Counted from the stretch's first letter, positions 1 to 6,381 are shown. The stretch: 21,659 nucleotides of DNA from SHLQ01 sp964562985 (GCA_964562985.1 CAZLWE010000059.1:1-21659); one strand, 5' to 3'. Notes: generated by a model from the sequence alone, not told the origin. Made by a program: numbers and translations.

Positions 1-282
1 GTGGTGTGGCTGTAGCGAACTACAACGCCGCGACTGCTGACACCGATGGTGACGGCTTCACCGACGCTGCAGAGATCGCTGCTGGCACCGACCAGTGTGA
101 CTCGTCATCGGTCATCTCCGCTGGCGCCGCTCAGGCGCCTGCAACGACCGCAGCGCCAACCACCACGGTTTGTGGTGTGGCTGTAGCGAACTACAACGCC
201 GCGACTGCTGACACCGATGGTGACGGACAGACCGACGCTGCAGAGATCGCTGCTGGCACCGACCAGTGTGACTCGGCATCGG
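1..282 (+). repeat. Direct repeat, 171-nt period, inside the surface-protein gene
   Basis: Bases 1 to about 111 recur at 172 to about 282 with only a few changes, for example GACGGCTTC versus GACGGACAG and TCGTCATCG versus TCGGCATCG. The period of 171 nt equals 57 codons and keeps the frame. The near identity at DNA level suggests recent duplication or gene conversion, and more copies may lie to the left of the window. Confidence 0.85.
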
Positions 283-404
283 TCAACATCCCAGAGCTCG
301 CACTCACCGGACCAAGCACCGCAATGCTCGGCTTCGTGGTTGCACTCGCCATGGTTGTACTCGGCGCAGCATCGCTCGCCGTTGGCCGCCGCGTCGAAGC
401 CTAA
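1..404 (+). CDS. C-terminal part of a LAXTG sortase-anchored, Ca-binding repeat surface protein (5' end outside window)
   Basis: The frame is open from base 1, so this is the 3' end of a longer gene. The visible protein has two almost identical 57-residue units, each with CGVAVANYN, an acidic DTDGDG loop followed by TDAAEI, and a second Cys in TDQCDS. DxDxDG loops of this kind bind calcium in thrombospondin type 3 and dockerin-like repeats. The units are joined by a Thr/Ala/Pro-rich linker. The protein ends with ELALTG, then about 20 hydrophobic residues, then GRRVEA. This is a textbook cell-wall sorting signal of the LAXTG type used by class E sortases, and a class E-like sortase is encoded at 5178-6368. 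The likely role is a surface-displayed structural or adhesive protein; the ligand is unknown. The tRNA on the opposite strand begins only about 19 nt after the stop. Confidence 0.8.
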   Translation, partial: GVAVANYNAATADTDGDGFTDAAEIAAGTDQCDSSSVISAGAAQAPATTAAPTTTVCGVAVANYNAATADTDGDGQTDAAEIAAGTDQCDSASVNIPELALTGPSTAMLGFVVALAMVVLGAASLAVGRRVEA

Positions 405-422
405 GGCAATACGCAAAAGACG

Positions 423-508
423 TGCCCGGGGCGGGATTTGAACCCGCACGATCCCAAAGGATCAGGGGGGTTTAAGCCCCCCGCGTCTGCCAGTTTCGCC
501 ACCCGGGC
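423..508 (-). tRNA. tRNA-Leu (anticodon UAA)
   Basis: The reverse strand folds into a class II cloverleaf. The acceptor stem is GCCCGGG/CCCGGGC with discriminator A at 423. The D-arm carries GGCGAAACTGGCAGACGC. The anticodon stem is GGGGG/CCCCC with loop CTTAAAC, which places anticodon TAA at 472-474. A long variable arm (GATCC-TTT-GGATC) and a T-arm with GGTTCAAATCC follow. The long variable arm, A73 and UAA anticodon agree on leucine (UUA/UUG codons). CCA is not encoded. Confidence 0.95.
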
Positions 509-517
509 AAGGGAATA

Positions 518-545
518 ACCCTACAGACACATATTGCGACCGCAA
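518..545 (-). promoter_or_regulatory. Promoter of tRNA-Leu
   Basis: On the minus strand a TTGCGG (-35, 540-545) and a TAGGGT (-10, 518-523) are separated by 16 nt. The -10 ends 9 nt before the first base of the tRNA. TTGnnn plus TAGGGT is the usual form of actinobacterial housekeeping promoters for stable RNA. No transcript data are available. Confidence 0.5.
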
Positions 546-563
546 GGCGGCTCGTGGGACGAC

Positions 564-569
564 TACTCT
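564..569 (+). promoter_or_regulatory. -10 hexamer for a leaderless HNH endonuclease mRNA
   Basis: TACTCT fits TANNNT and lies 6 nt before the ATG at 576, with no Shine-Dalgarno sequence. Transcription would start at or next to the start codon. No good -35 is visible at the normal distance. Confidence 0.4.
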
Positions 570-575
570 GCAACC

Positions 576-1106
576 ATGCCAGTACTGTTGCTGAATGCGT
601 CCTACGAGCCGCTTCGCATTATCACCTGGCAGCGAGCGATCTGTTTGCAACTCGCTGACCGAGCGGATCTGATCGAGGAAGCTCCCGAGCGAAGGCTCCG
701 GGCTGCCGGAGGGGCTGAGTTTCCGTTTCCCTCGGTGGTTCGTCTCCGAGAGATGGTTGTGGTGCCATTCCAGCGGGGCACTCCGCCGATCACCCGTCGA
801 GCGTTGGCAGCTCGTGACGGGGGCATGTGCCAAAAGAGCGGCTGTGAACGACGAGGGACCACGATGGACCACGTTGTAGCGAAGTCTCGCCAAGGGCAAC
901 ACACGTGGAACAACGTGGTTCTGATGTGTGAAGAACACAACAACCGCAAGGGTGACCGCACGTTGGAAGAACTCGGATGGAGCCTGAAGAAGAGGCCCAC
1001 TGCTCCAAAGCAACGGTCGCTGATGCTCAACCCGCGCGACGCCGCCCCGCAGTGGCTGCCCTGGTTGGGTGACCAGTTCTCCGAGGAGCTTGAGGCAGCG
1101 TCCTAG
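576..1106 (+). CDS. HNH endonuclease
   Basis: This 176-residue protein belongs to the actinobacterial HNH endonuclease family that begins with a VLNASYEPL-like segment; here it begins MPVLLLNASYEPLRI, which fixes the start at the ATG rather than the TTG 42 nt upstream. The HNH fold is complete: Cys85 and Cys90 (CQKSGC), the catalytic DH at 98-99, the central Asn at 112-113 (WNN), then Cys118, His121 and Asn122-123 (CEEHNNRKGDRT). The two Cys pairs probably bind a structural zinc ion, while DH and the last His/Asn bind the catalytic metal. The biological substrate of this stand-alone family is not known. No methylase, phage gene or toxin partner lies nearby, so a housekeeping DNA-processing role is more likely than defence, but this is inference. 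Confidence 0.85.
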   Translation: MPVLLLNASYEPLRIITWQRAICLQLADRADLIEEAPERRLRAAGGAEFPFPSVVRLREMVVVPFQRGTPPITRRALAARDGGMCQKSGCERRGTTMDHVVAKSRQGQHTWNNVVLMCEEHNNRKGDRTLEELGWSLKKRPTAPKQRSLMLNPRDAAPQWLPWLGDQFSEELEAAS

Positions 1107-1167
1107 CGTCCTTCTTTGGTCGAGTTCGCTCTATCAAGATTGGGGTGTAGCGAATCCCTAATTCTCC

Positions 1168-1197
1168 TCGCATATGGGCCGATTGGCCCATATGCGA
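1168..1197. promoter_or_regulatory. Perfect 13-bp inverted repeat over the start of the SH3b lipoprotein gene
   Basis: The arms TCGCATATGGGCC (1168-1180) and GGCCCATATGCGA (1185-1197) are exact reverse complements with a GATT loop. Each arm contains CATATG, so both candidate start codons (1174 and 1192) lie inside the structure. It could be an operator for a dimeric repressor, an mRNA hairpin limiting translation, or a terminator for the HNH gene 61 nt upstream. There is no T-run, which argues against a classical terminator. Confidence 0.7.
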
Positions 1198-2136
1198 ATA
1201 ACGAATTGGCTGGCGGCTTGTGGTGTTGCGGGGTTGTTGGCGAGTGGTTGTTCTTTGGGGTCACCGGTATCGGTGACGAACCGGCCCCTGGCCGAACAGC
1301 TCGAGGAGCGAGCAGCGGAACTCGAATCCCTTGAGGAAGCTCCAGAAGCGGTTGCATTCACCGACACATGGGAATCTGGAACCTTCCTGCGCCTCGATAC
1401 AACCGAGGGCGCAGAACCAATACTACGGTCCGGTCCAGGAGCGAACTTTGGGGAGACGACCCGTGTAGAGGCCGGCGCAGAAGTCCTCGCGACCGGCAAC
1501 CAAACCGGTGAGTGGCTCCACGTGTTGTACTCAGCCTTTGAAGGTTGGATTCACGCCGATGACATAGAGATCGCTATCGAACGCACCGCACCACCAATCG
1601 AAGAGAGTCGCCAGGAGATCATTCGGTACGTCATCGCCAGCGAGTACGGCGGGCTGAACGTTCGCTCTGGCCCAGGCACCCAACATGACCTTCTCCTCGG
1701 TACGTCGAACGGCGACGAAGTCGAAGGCACGGGCAATATCGATGGCGGGTGGGTTGAAGTGGTCGTCGACGGTACCACGGGCTGGGTAGCTGGCCGCCAC
1801 GTGCAGTTCGTCGACGGTGGTGGTAGTCCTGTGTCTGCTCCGGCCACAGCAGCGCCGCGCCGAGCTCCAGCAACGACGGCTGCACCGGAGACGACCGCGG
1901 CGCCAGAAGTTGGTTCCGACACGGAGGGCGGCGAGGAGGAGGCGCCTGGGCAGGAAAACAACAATCCGCCTGCGCAGCAAGCTCCCGAAACAGCTGAGCC
2001 GGAAAGCGCTCAGACAACGGAGGCACCGGCGACTACACAAGCGCCCGAAACAACCGCAGCTCCGGCTCCAACCGAAGCGCCTGCGACCACCGCTGCGCCA
2101 GCACCTGCTGAGCCTGCGCCAGCCGCAGACCAGTAG
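1192..2136 (+). CDS. Lipoprotein with two bacterial SH3 (SH3b) domains and a Thr/Ala/Pro-rich tail
   Basis: The N-terminus is a lipoprotein signal peptide ending in the lipobox LASGC, with the acylated Cys at residue 20. A short Glu-rich helix follows. Two SH3b domains lie at about residues 63-128 and 146-208; both carry the hallmark R-SGPG loop (ILRSGPG, LNVRSGPG) and end in GW-I/V-A/H. SH3b domains bind peptidoglycan or other cell-wall ligands. The last 100 residues are low-complexity Ala/Pro/Thr/Glu with TTAAP and EAPATT repeats, probably a wall-spanning spacer. No hydrolase domain is present, so this is a wall-binding or sensing lipoprotein rather than an autolysin. An in-frame ATG at 1174 would add six residues; I prefer 1192 because it gives a typical signal peptide, but both starts lie in the palindrome and the choice is open. 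Confidence 0.75.
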   Translation: MRITNWLAACGVAGLLASGCSLGSPVSVTNRPLAEQLEERAAELESLEEAPEAVAFTDTWESGTFLRLDTTEGAEPILRSGPGANFGETTRVEAGAEVLATGNQTGEWLHVLYSAFEGWIHADDIEIAIERTAPPIEESRQEIIRYVIASEYGGLNVRSGPGTQHDLLLGTSNGDEVEGTGNIDGGWVEVVVDGTTGWVAGRHVQFVDGGGSPVSAPATAAPRRAPATTAAPETTAAPEVGSDTEGGEEEAPGQENNNPPAQQAPETAEPESAQTTEAPATTQAPETTAAPAPTEAPATTAAPAPAEPAPAADQ

Positions 2137-2144
2137 GCCCCGAC

Positions 2145-2408
2145 CTAGGTTCCGTAGCGGGCGACGCCTTCGCCGTACTTGTCGGTGAATAGCTGGAGTA
2201 CTTCACCGGGCTCGGCATGTCTCCCGGTCTCAAACTTCGAGTACAACATGTCGCCGTCAACAATGACGTCGAAGATGCCTTTCGATCCGTTGATGGCGAT
2301 GGTCTCGCCAATGATGTGCTGGTAGTTGGTGAGAAGGTCGGTGATCGCGCCCACGGCGTGACTCGAATAGTCTCAACTGACGCAGTACTCGATGCTGATC
2401 TTGTGCAT
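2145..2408 (-). CDS. SelW/Rdx-like selenoprotein candidate with in-frame TGA (selenocysteine) in a CxxU motif
   Basis: Read from ATG 2408 the gene gives M-H-K-I-S-I-E-Y-C-V-S, then TGA at 2375-2373 (codon 12), then D-Y-S-S-H-A and 70 more residues to TAG, 87 in all. IEYC followed by two residues and a second redox residue is the active-site signature of the SelT/SelW/SelH (Rdx) thioredoxin-like family, in which the second position is Cys or selenocysteine. The downstream half also fits: GIFDVIVDGDMLYSKFETGR matches the GxFxVxVDGxxxxSKxxxGR core, and the length is normal. A good Shine-Dalgarno, GGAGAG, ends 4 nt before the ATG. A hairpin at 2344-2362 is suitably placed as a bacterial SECIS. 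The gene follows the TetR gene by 22 nt on the same strand. Family role: small thiol/selenol redox protein. An automatic caller would start at GTG 2354 and lose the active site. Alternatives are a sequencing error (TGC/TGT read as TGA) or a decaying gene; the intact remainder and exact CxxU placement argue against both. Confidence 0.82.
2344..2362 (-). promoter_or_regulatory. Candidate bacterial SECIS hairpin
   Basis: In the mRNA, 10 nt after the UGA, GUCACGCC pairs with GGCGCGAU around a GUG loop. There are four G-C pairs at the top, one A-C mismatch, then C-G, U-A and G-U. The apical loop begins 18 nt after the UGA and starts with GU. Position, size and a G near the start of the loop resemble the minimal SelB-binding hairpin of bacterial selenoprotein mRNAs such as fdhF. 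Folding was done by eye. Confidence 0.5.
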
Positions 2409-2430
2409 GGATCTCTCCAAAGGTTGGCGG

Positions 2431-3045
2431 TTAGGTTGATGTTAGTTTGGCCGACGGATCTGCGCGTAGCCCTCGCCACAGAACCGACGACAGCGTCGCG
2501 GCGAGTTGGTCACTGGTGAGTTTTTGTTTGGTTTCGATCCATTGACCGACGGCGTTCTCCAACGATCCCGTGATGGCATGGGCAACCGTGAGCCGGTGAG
2601 CTTGATCTAAGGCGGTGTCTGCGAACTGTGCTGCCGTGAACTCATGGAACGATGCCTCGATCCCGTGCAGCCGTTGACTGAATATGGCATCGGATCGAAC
2701 CCCTTCGCCATACATCACACGGAACCGGAATGGACTTTCGGCAAAGAACGATACATAGGCCAGAACTCCTTGTTCCACTTGCTCCCGTGGGCTGGCGCCT
2801 GCGGTGATGGTGTTTCGGAGGCGGGTCTCTAGGTCTTCGGTCGTCTCGACGAGCAGTTCGTGAAACAGGTCGTGCTTTGAGGCGAAATGTTGGTACAGAA
2901 CCGGTTTCGTCACCCCTGCGGCCTTGGCGATGTCGTTCATTGACGTGGCGGAGAACCCCCGTTCGCCAAATACGGTCCGGGCGGTTTCGAGGAGTTGTGC
3001 TCGCCGTTCGGGCGCCTCAAGGCGAGTGTTCTTCTCTGGGGTCAT
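2431..3045 (-). CDS. TetR/AcrR-family transcriptional regulator
   Basis: The protein has 204 residues, normal for TetR. The N-terminal DNA-binding domain (about 12-60) includes RRAQLLETARTVFGERGF and the helix-turn-helix SMNDIAKAAGVTKPVLYQHF followed by ASKHDLFHELL, all strongly conserved in this family. The C-terminal ligand-binding half is not assignable to a known effector. The gene starts 15 nt after the small membrane-protein gene and ends 22 nt before the SelW-like gene, so the three are probably one transcript. Regulation of the local operon, or of genes elsewhere, cannot be decided from the sequence. I found no convincing operator around it. Confidence 0.9.
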   Translation of the reverse strand: MTPEKNTRLEAPERRAQLLETARTVFGERGFSATSMNDIAKAAGVTKPVLYQHFASKHDLFHELLVETTEDLETRLRNTITAGASPREQVEQGVLAYVSFFAESPFRFRVMYGEGVRSDAIFSQRLHGIEASFHEFTAAQFADTALDQAHRLTVAHAITGSLENAVGQWIETKQKLTSDQLAATLSSVLWRGLRADPSAKLTST

Positions 3046-3060
3046 AACGTGTTCGTAGTC

Positions 3061-3333
3061 CTATCGGCGGCGGCGCTGGGTGCGCGCGTCCTCTTCGTGG
3101 CGCTCAGCCCCCCGCACGGCGTATGCGACCTGAATCGCGACAGCCAGAATGATGCTCGCCAAAATCAGTGCACCGATGATGACCGAAACCAACCAGGGTC
3201 GGAAGGACGTAATCAGCCCGAAGAAGAAGAGCATCGTCGCGGCGCCGTACAACAGGTACGCCACACGCTGTCCTGTCGCGGATTGTCGGCGGTATTGCTC
3301 GCGCTTTTCGTCGATGGGATCGGTAGGAGCCAC
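3061..3333 (-). CDS. Small two-helix membrane protein, function unknown
   Basis: This 90-residue protein starts at GTG, 9 nt after the stop of the upstream DUF5317-like gene. A charged N-terminus (DEKREQYRRQ) is followed by two membrane segments at about 25-43 and 47-70. The C-terminus is very basic and polar (GAERHEEDARTQRRRR), likely cytoplasmic. I do not recognise a named family. Its place between a DUF5317-like protein and a TetR regulator suggests co-expression but gives no function. Confidence 0.7.
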   Translation of the reverse strand: MAPTDPIDEKREQYRRQSATGQRVAYLLYGAATMLFFFGLITSFRPWLVSVIIGALILASIILAVAIQVAYAVRGAERHEEDARTQRRRR

Positions 3334-3342
3334 CCGGTCAGG

Positions 3343-4458
3343 TTAGGCGTCTACCTTCTGATTCGAACGTGAATTTCGACGACTGCGACGTCGCGTCGGA
3401 TGGCGTTGCACCTCGGCCGGGGCCTCGGTTTGCTCAATGATCGCTTGATCTGCGGCAGCGCGCCGGCGAAGGAACTCCATCAGTTGTTCCTCGGTGGGGG
3501 AGTTGGTGAGGTCGATAATGGGGCGATTGTCGGCCGCGGTCGACTTCACATGGTCGACCGTGGTGACGTAGCCGAGTGGCGCTGATTGATCGTTGAGGAC
3601 AATGACCGACTCGCTCGGCGAGGGAAGGATGATTTCAGTTTCCCGTGCCCCGCCCGACTTGGGAGAATCCACGGTCGGGGTTGCATGCTCAGGGGCGTAC
3701 TCCCCAACGGTAGTCGTTGACGAAGCTGCGGAAACTGGGGTGTCTGCGGTCTTGGAAGGTGCTGCGTGCGCCGGAACGTGAATCGTGAGCGGCTTCATAC
3801 GGGGTCGACGACTGGCCGCGTGAGCGGGACCGTTTCGTTTGACCTTCGGCTCTGGAGCAGCGGGGGGAGTCTCTCGCAGGTTGATTTCCGCTGCGGGCTT
3901 TGGTGAATCTTCGAAGGAGACGGCATCGTCGTCTTTTCGGCGACCCTTCTCTCTCAGCATGGTGTGCATGGCGATGTCAGCGAGCGCGACGGCGATGACC
4001 AAGTCTCCCAGTGAGACCACGACGTTGAGAATGGGAACCGGAACGACATCACCGAAGAAGGTGAACGAGGTTGCTGTCGCTGTCGACTCGCGAGTGCCCG
4101 AGATAATAGGGCTCCCATCAGCATCAACTTCGCCTACCGATACGAGGGCCTGCTCAGACACGGGCACTGCCAGGTTGGCGATCATCGGAGTGAGGTTCAT
4201 CAACATGCCGATCAATAGCACGACCATGCCGGTGAAGTGAAGGTTGCGGAGTCCGAAGTAGCTAAAGCAGGCATAGGTTGCGATCATCCACCACACCGGT
4301 TGACTTGGGCCGAGGAACGAGACGATCAGAACGCCGCTAATTCCAGCAGCGAGCCAGCCAGCTTTGTTGAGGGTGGTTGTCGTAAAGGCGCGGGCGCGAC
4401 CGCCGCGTGCTCGGCCGATTGCCGCGCCGACCATGAATGCAAAGATGGAGAGGAGCAC
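3343..4458 (-). CDS. DUF5317-like membrane protein with a long hydrophilic C-terminal tail
   Basis: The 371-residue protein starts with GTG. The first 170 residues are hydrophobic, with membrane segments near 1-14, 33-50, 53-70, 74-92 and 145-168. The FFGDVVPVP (134-142) and SLGD (149-152) motifs match the GD-I/V-P-P...S-I/L-GD core I associate with DUF5317. From residue 171 the protein turns hydrophilic: a Lys/Arg/Asp-rich stretch, then Pro/Ala/Thr/Ser-rich sequence, ending in a very basic RRHPTRRRSRRNSRSNQKVDA-like segment that may bind nucleic acid or acidic lipid. The tail is not part of the usual short DUF5317 protein. A TAGCCT hexamer 7 nt before the GTG suggests a leaderless mRNA and the start of the DUF5317/small membrane/TetR/SelW transcript. 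Biochemical function is unknown. Confidence 0.72.
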   Translation of the reverse strand: MLLSIFAFMVGAAIGRARGGRARAFTTTTLNKAGWLAAGISGVLIVSFLGPSQPVWWMIATYACFSYFGLRNLHFTGMVVLLIGMLMNLTPMIANLAVPVSEQALVSVGEVDADGSPIISGTRESTATATSFTFFGDVVPVPILNVVVSLGDLVIAVALADIAMHTMLREKGRRKDDDAVSFEDSPKPAAEINLRETPPAAPEPKVKRNGPAHAASRRPRMKPLTIHVPAHAAPSKTADTPVSAASSTTTVGEYAPEHATPTVDSPKSGGARETEIILPSPSESVIVLNDQSAPLGYVTTVDHVKSTAADNRPIIDLTNSPTEEQLMEFLRRRAAADQAIIEQTEAPAEVQRHPTRRRSRRNSRSNQKVDA

Positions 4459-4465
4459 ATCGGCA

Positions 4466-4471
4466 AGGCTA
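4466..4471 (-). promoter_or_regulatory. -10 hexamer for leaderless DUF5317-like gene
   Basis: On the minus strand TAGCCT is followed by 7 nt and then the GTG start at 4458. There is no Shine-Dalgarno sequence. This would be the promoter of the four-gene minus-strand operon ending in the selenoprotein candidate. Confidence 0.4.
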
Positions 4472-4499
4472 GTGCGCCTCGCGCGTCGAGTGGGGGTAT

Positions 4500-4516
4500 T
4501 CGCGCGTTACGCGCGA
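4500..4516. terminator. Hairpin between septum-formation lipoprotein and DUF5317-like gene
   Basis: TCGCGCG-TTA-CGCGCGA forms a 7-bp GC-rich stem with a 3-nt loop, 48 nt after the stop of the lipoprotein gene. No T-run follows on the minus strand, so it is at best a weak or Rho-assisted terminator. Confidence 0.3.
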
Positions 4517-4564
4517 GAATGAGTCGACCGCCAAGGTACTGCGAGGCGCTCGTTGACCGGTTGC

Positions 4565-5143
4565 CTAGAGTCCGGAGTTGCGGGCTGACCCGACCAATTC
4601 GTCGCCGGCGAGATCGAATAAGACGCAAGTGACCCGGCGATGTCGGCCCACCTCATGTTCGAATGTGGCCTCCGTCGGATGGATGAATCCGATCTCATAT
4701 TGCGACAATTCGTATTCAAGTCCGACGAAGTCTTCAAAGGCGGTATAGCAAAGCTCAGTGCTCCACTCATCCATTGCCACGTCGCCGGGGAAGGGGGCGC
4801 CGTTCGGTGCGGGGAACTCGGATTCGAAGAAGACTTCTCGCTGGTGTGGCTGGTCGCACCCGATTGACGCGGTGAGTTCGATACGGCGCTCGCGCTCCTC
4901 ATCGAACCAGGAGCCCTCGTTGTAGCACTGGCCTGCTCGGAGGTCGAAGGGATTCAGCGGCGCGCCAGGGACAAGCGGAGGGCCAGCGTCTTCAACGACG
5001 TCGGCACTCCCTTCGACATCGACCGAAACCTCATTCACACCCGAGTCGTCATCCGCGAGAGCACCCTCGTCGGGGGACGAGCTACACGCGCCGGCGAATA
5101 GCGCCACTGCGATGGCCAGCAGAATCAGCCTGCGAGATCTCAC
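4565..5143 (-). CDS. Septum-formation family lipoprotein
   Basis: The 192-residue protein has a lipoprotein signal ending LFAGAC (Cys20). An acidic linker follows to about residue 58. The domain from about 65 to 180 has four cysteines in the order LRAGQCYN (C73), IGCDQPHQREVF (C96), LCYTAFEDFVG (C132) and RRVTCVLFD (C173). The C-x-x-PH-x-x-EVF core and the C...AF..FVG...C pattern are those of the actinobacterial septum formation domain (PF13845). The cysteines probably form two disulfides outside the membrane. The name of the family is historical and the molecular role is not settled. The gene lies 34 nt downstream of the sortase gene and is probably co-transcribed with it. Confidence 0.8.
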   Translation of the reverse strand: MRSRRLILLAIAVALFAGACSSSPDEGALADDDSGVNEVSVDVEGSADVVEDAGPPLVPGAPLNPFDLRAGQCYNEGSWFDEERERRIELTASIGCDQPHQREVFFESEFPAPNGAPFPGDVAMDEWSTELCYTAFEDFVGLEYELSQYEIGFIHPTEATFEHEVGRHRRVTCVLFDLAGDELVGSARNSGL

Positions 5144-5177
5144 GGGCTGAAGTTACCAATATCTGTTGACTCCTACG

Positions 5178-6368
5178 TCATCCCGCAGGTAGGAATCGGT
5201 CAATTTTCTCGAATGACGCACCCATCAACAACACGACCGGGACAATGCCCATTGCGATAGCCGGCCATCGCTTCCACCGCTTCGCCAGCTCTTTGAACCC
5301 GAGGTAAGCAAGAATCGCGAGCGCTCCCCACAAGATTGCAGGTCGGAGCGCGTCTTGGTCGCCGTTGAGGCCTTCGTCCAGGGAGACTTCGTCAACGAAG
5401 GCAGACGCAGATGGCGGCTCGCCTTGTTCGCCTCCGGCGGCAGCGCCAGCGACCTCATCATCGCCAAGGCCATCTTCCGGGTTGCCGGCAGCCTCAGCCT
5501 CAAGGGCATCGAAGTCTTCGGCTGCCAAATCGAGGTCATCGGTGGTTTGGAATCCTGCAGGTGGAGGAGGTGCATCGACCGGGGCGCTAATGAGCTCAGC
5601 GGCGACAATGATTCGCAGCCGGGCCGAGAACTTCGGATGGCAGGCGGTCAAGGTGATGCGGTTATCGCCGAAGTCTCCGAGTACCCAGGTTGCGCTGGGC
5701 GGGACGATGATGTGGCCGACCTCATCCGCGTTTTCCGGCAGAACAAAGTCTGGCCCGAGCGTTCCTCGGGTTTCATCACCGAAGGCCTCGGCGGCCGACA
5801 TCACTCGGTAGGTGTGTTCACCCTGCACGGTGGTGACAGTGAACTCGGTGCCCGGGAGGAGTTCATCGATCCGGTTGAAGGGCGCGCCGTAGGTCGTGCG
5901 GTGGCCCGCAATACCGGCGTTGCCCTCTTGCCCAGGGAAGACGGTTGCTCGGTAGTGGCCAGGACCGTTACGAAGGTCTTCTACCTGGACGCCTTCGACG
6001 ACAACCTTCGAAACATCGATGGTGGGAATTTCGATTCGTGCGATCGCTTCGCCGCCCTCACGAAAGAGCGCTTCTGCGAGCGCTTCGTCTTCGACAGGGA
6101 TAGTTCCGCCCGCAGCCGGGATGGTGGTGGTCGTTGTTGTAGTAGTCGCCGGGGCAGCGGTGGTCGCGACCGGGGCAGCCGTGGTCGTCGTTACTGGCGC
6201 ATCCACCGCAGAGGCTTCAAGCAGTGAGTCGAAGTCATCGCCGAGCGAATTCTGCGCCGATGCTTCCTGGAGACCAGTTCCCCACAGTTGGTAGCCAACG
6301 AACAGTAAAACCACCACGCCAGTGGTGATAAAGAAACGTCCTATCCCACCTAGGAATCGAGAAGCCAT
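5178..6368 (-). CDS. Class E-like sortase with acidic C-terminal extension and two C-terminal membrane segments
   Basis: The 396-residue transpeptidase cleaves sorting signals between Thr and Gly and attaches proteins to the cell wall. An N-terminal membrane anchor (11-28) is followed by a Thr/Ala/Pro linker containing a run of eight Thr (76-83 or so), then the sortase domain at about 105-260. The catalytic triad is visible: His156 (AGIAGHRTTYGAPF), Cys243 (ITLTACHPKFS) and Arg252 (ARLRIIV). The TLTxC context and the GHRTTYGAPF box fit class E sortases. A class E enzyme prefers LAXTG, which is the signal in the surface protein at 1-404. Unusually, residues 262-340 form an acidic low-complexity extension, followed by two membrane segments (345-358 and 369-384). 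The start ATG is supported by a TACTTT hexamer 7 nt upstream. Confidence 0.9.
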   Translation of the reverse strand: MASRFLGGIGRFFITTGVVVLLFVGYQLWGTGLQEASAQNSLGDDFDSLLEASAVDAPVTTTTAAPVATTAAPATTTTTTTTIPAAGGTIPVEDEALAEALFREGGEAIARIEIPTIDVSKVVVEGVQVEDLRNGPGHYRATVFPGQEGNAGIAGHRTTYGAPFNRIDELLPGTEFTVTTVQGEHTYRVMSAAEAFGDETRGTLGPDFVLPENADEVGHIIVPPSATWVLGDFGDNRITLTACHPKFSARLRIIVAAELISAPVDAPPPPAGFQTTDDLDLAAEDFDALEAEAAGNPEDGLGDDEVAGAAAGGEQGEPPSASAFVDEVSLDEGLNGDQDALRPAILWGALAILAYLGFKELAKRWKRWPAIAMGIVPVVLLMGASFEKIDRFLPAG

Positions 6369-6375
6369 GATGCAA

Positions 6376-6381
6376 AAAGTA
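6376..6381 (-). promoter_or_regulatory. -10 hexamer for leaderless sortase mRNA
   Basis: TACTTT on the minus strand ends 7 nt before the sortase ATG at 6368. No ribosome binding site is present between them. It would also drive the septum-formation lipoprotein gene. Confidence 0.45.

Noticed and set aside
576..1106. HNH nuclease as part of a restriction or phage-defence island
   Set aside because: No methylase, helicase, integrase or toxin-antitoxin partner lies nearby, and this family is common as a single gene in actinobacteria.
2145..2354. A 69-residue gene starting at GTG 2354
   Set aside because: It lacks a ribosome binding site and the conserved IEYC active site, which lies in frame upstream of a TGA; the longer reading with selenocysteine explains all features.
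5355..6227. Plus-strand open frame (290 codons) opposite the sortase gene
   Set aside because: The sortase on the other strand has a full catalytic triad and a promoter; the plus-strand product has no family features.
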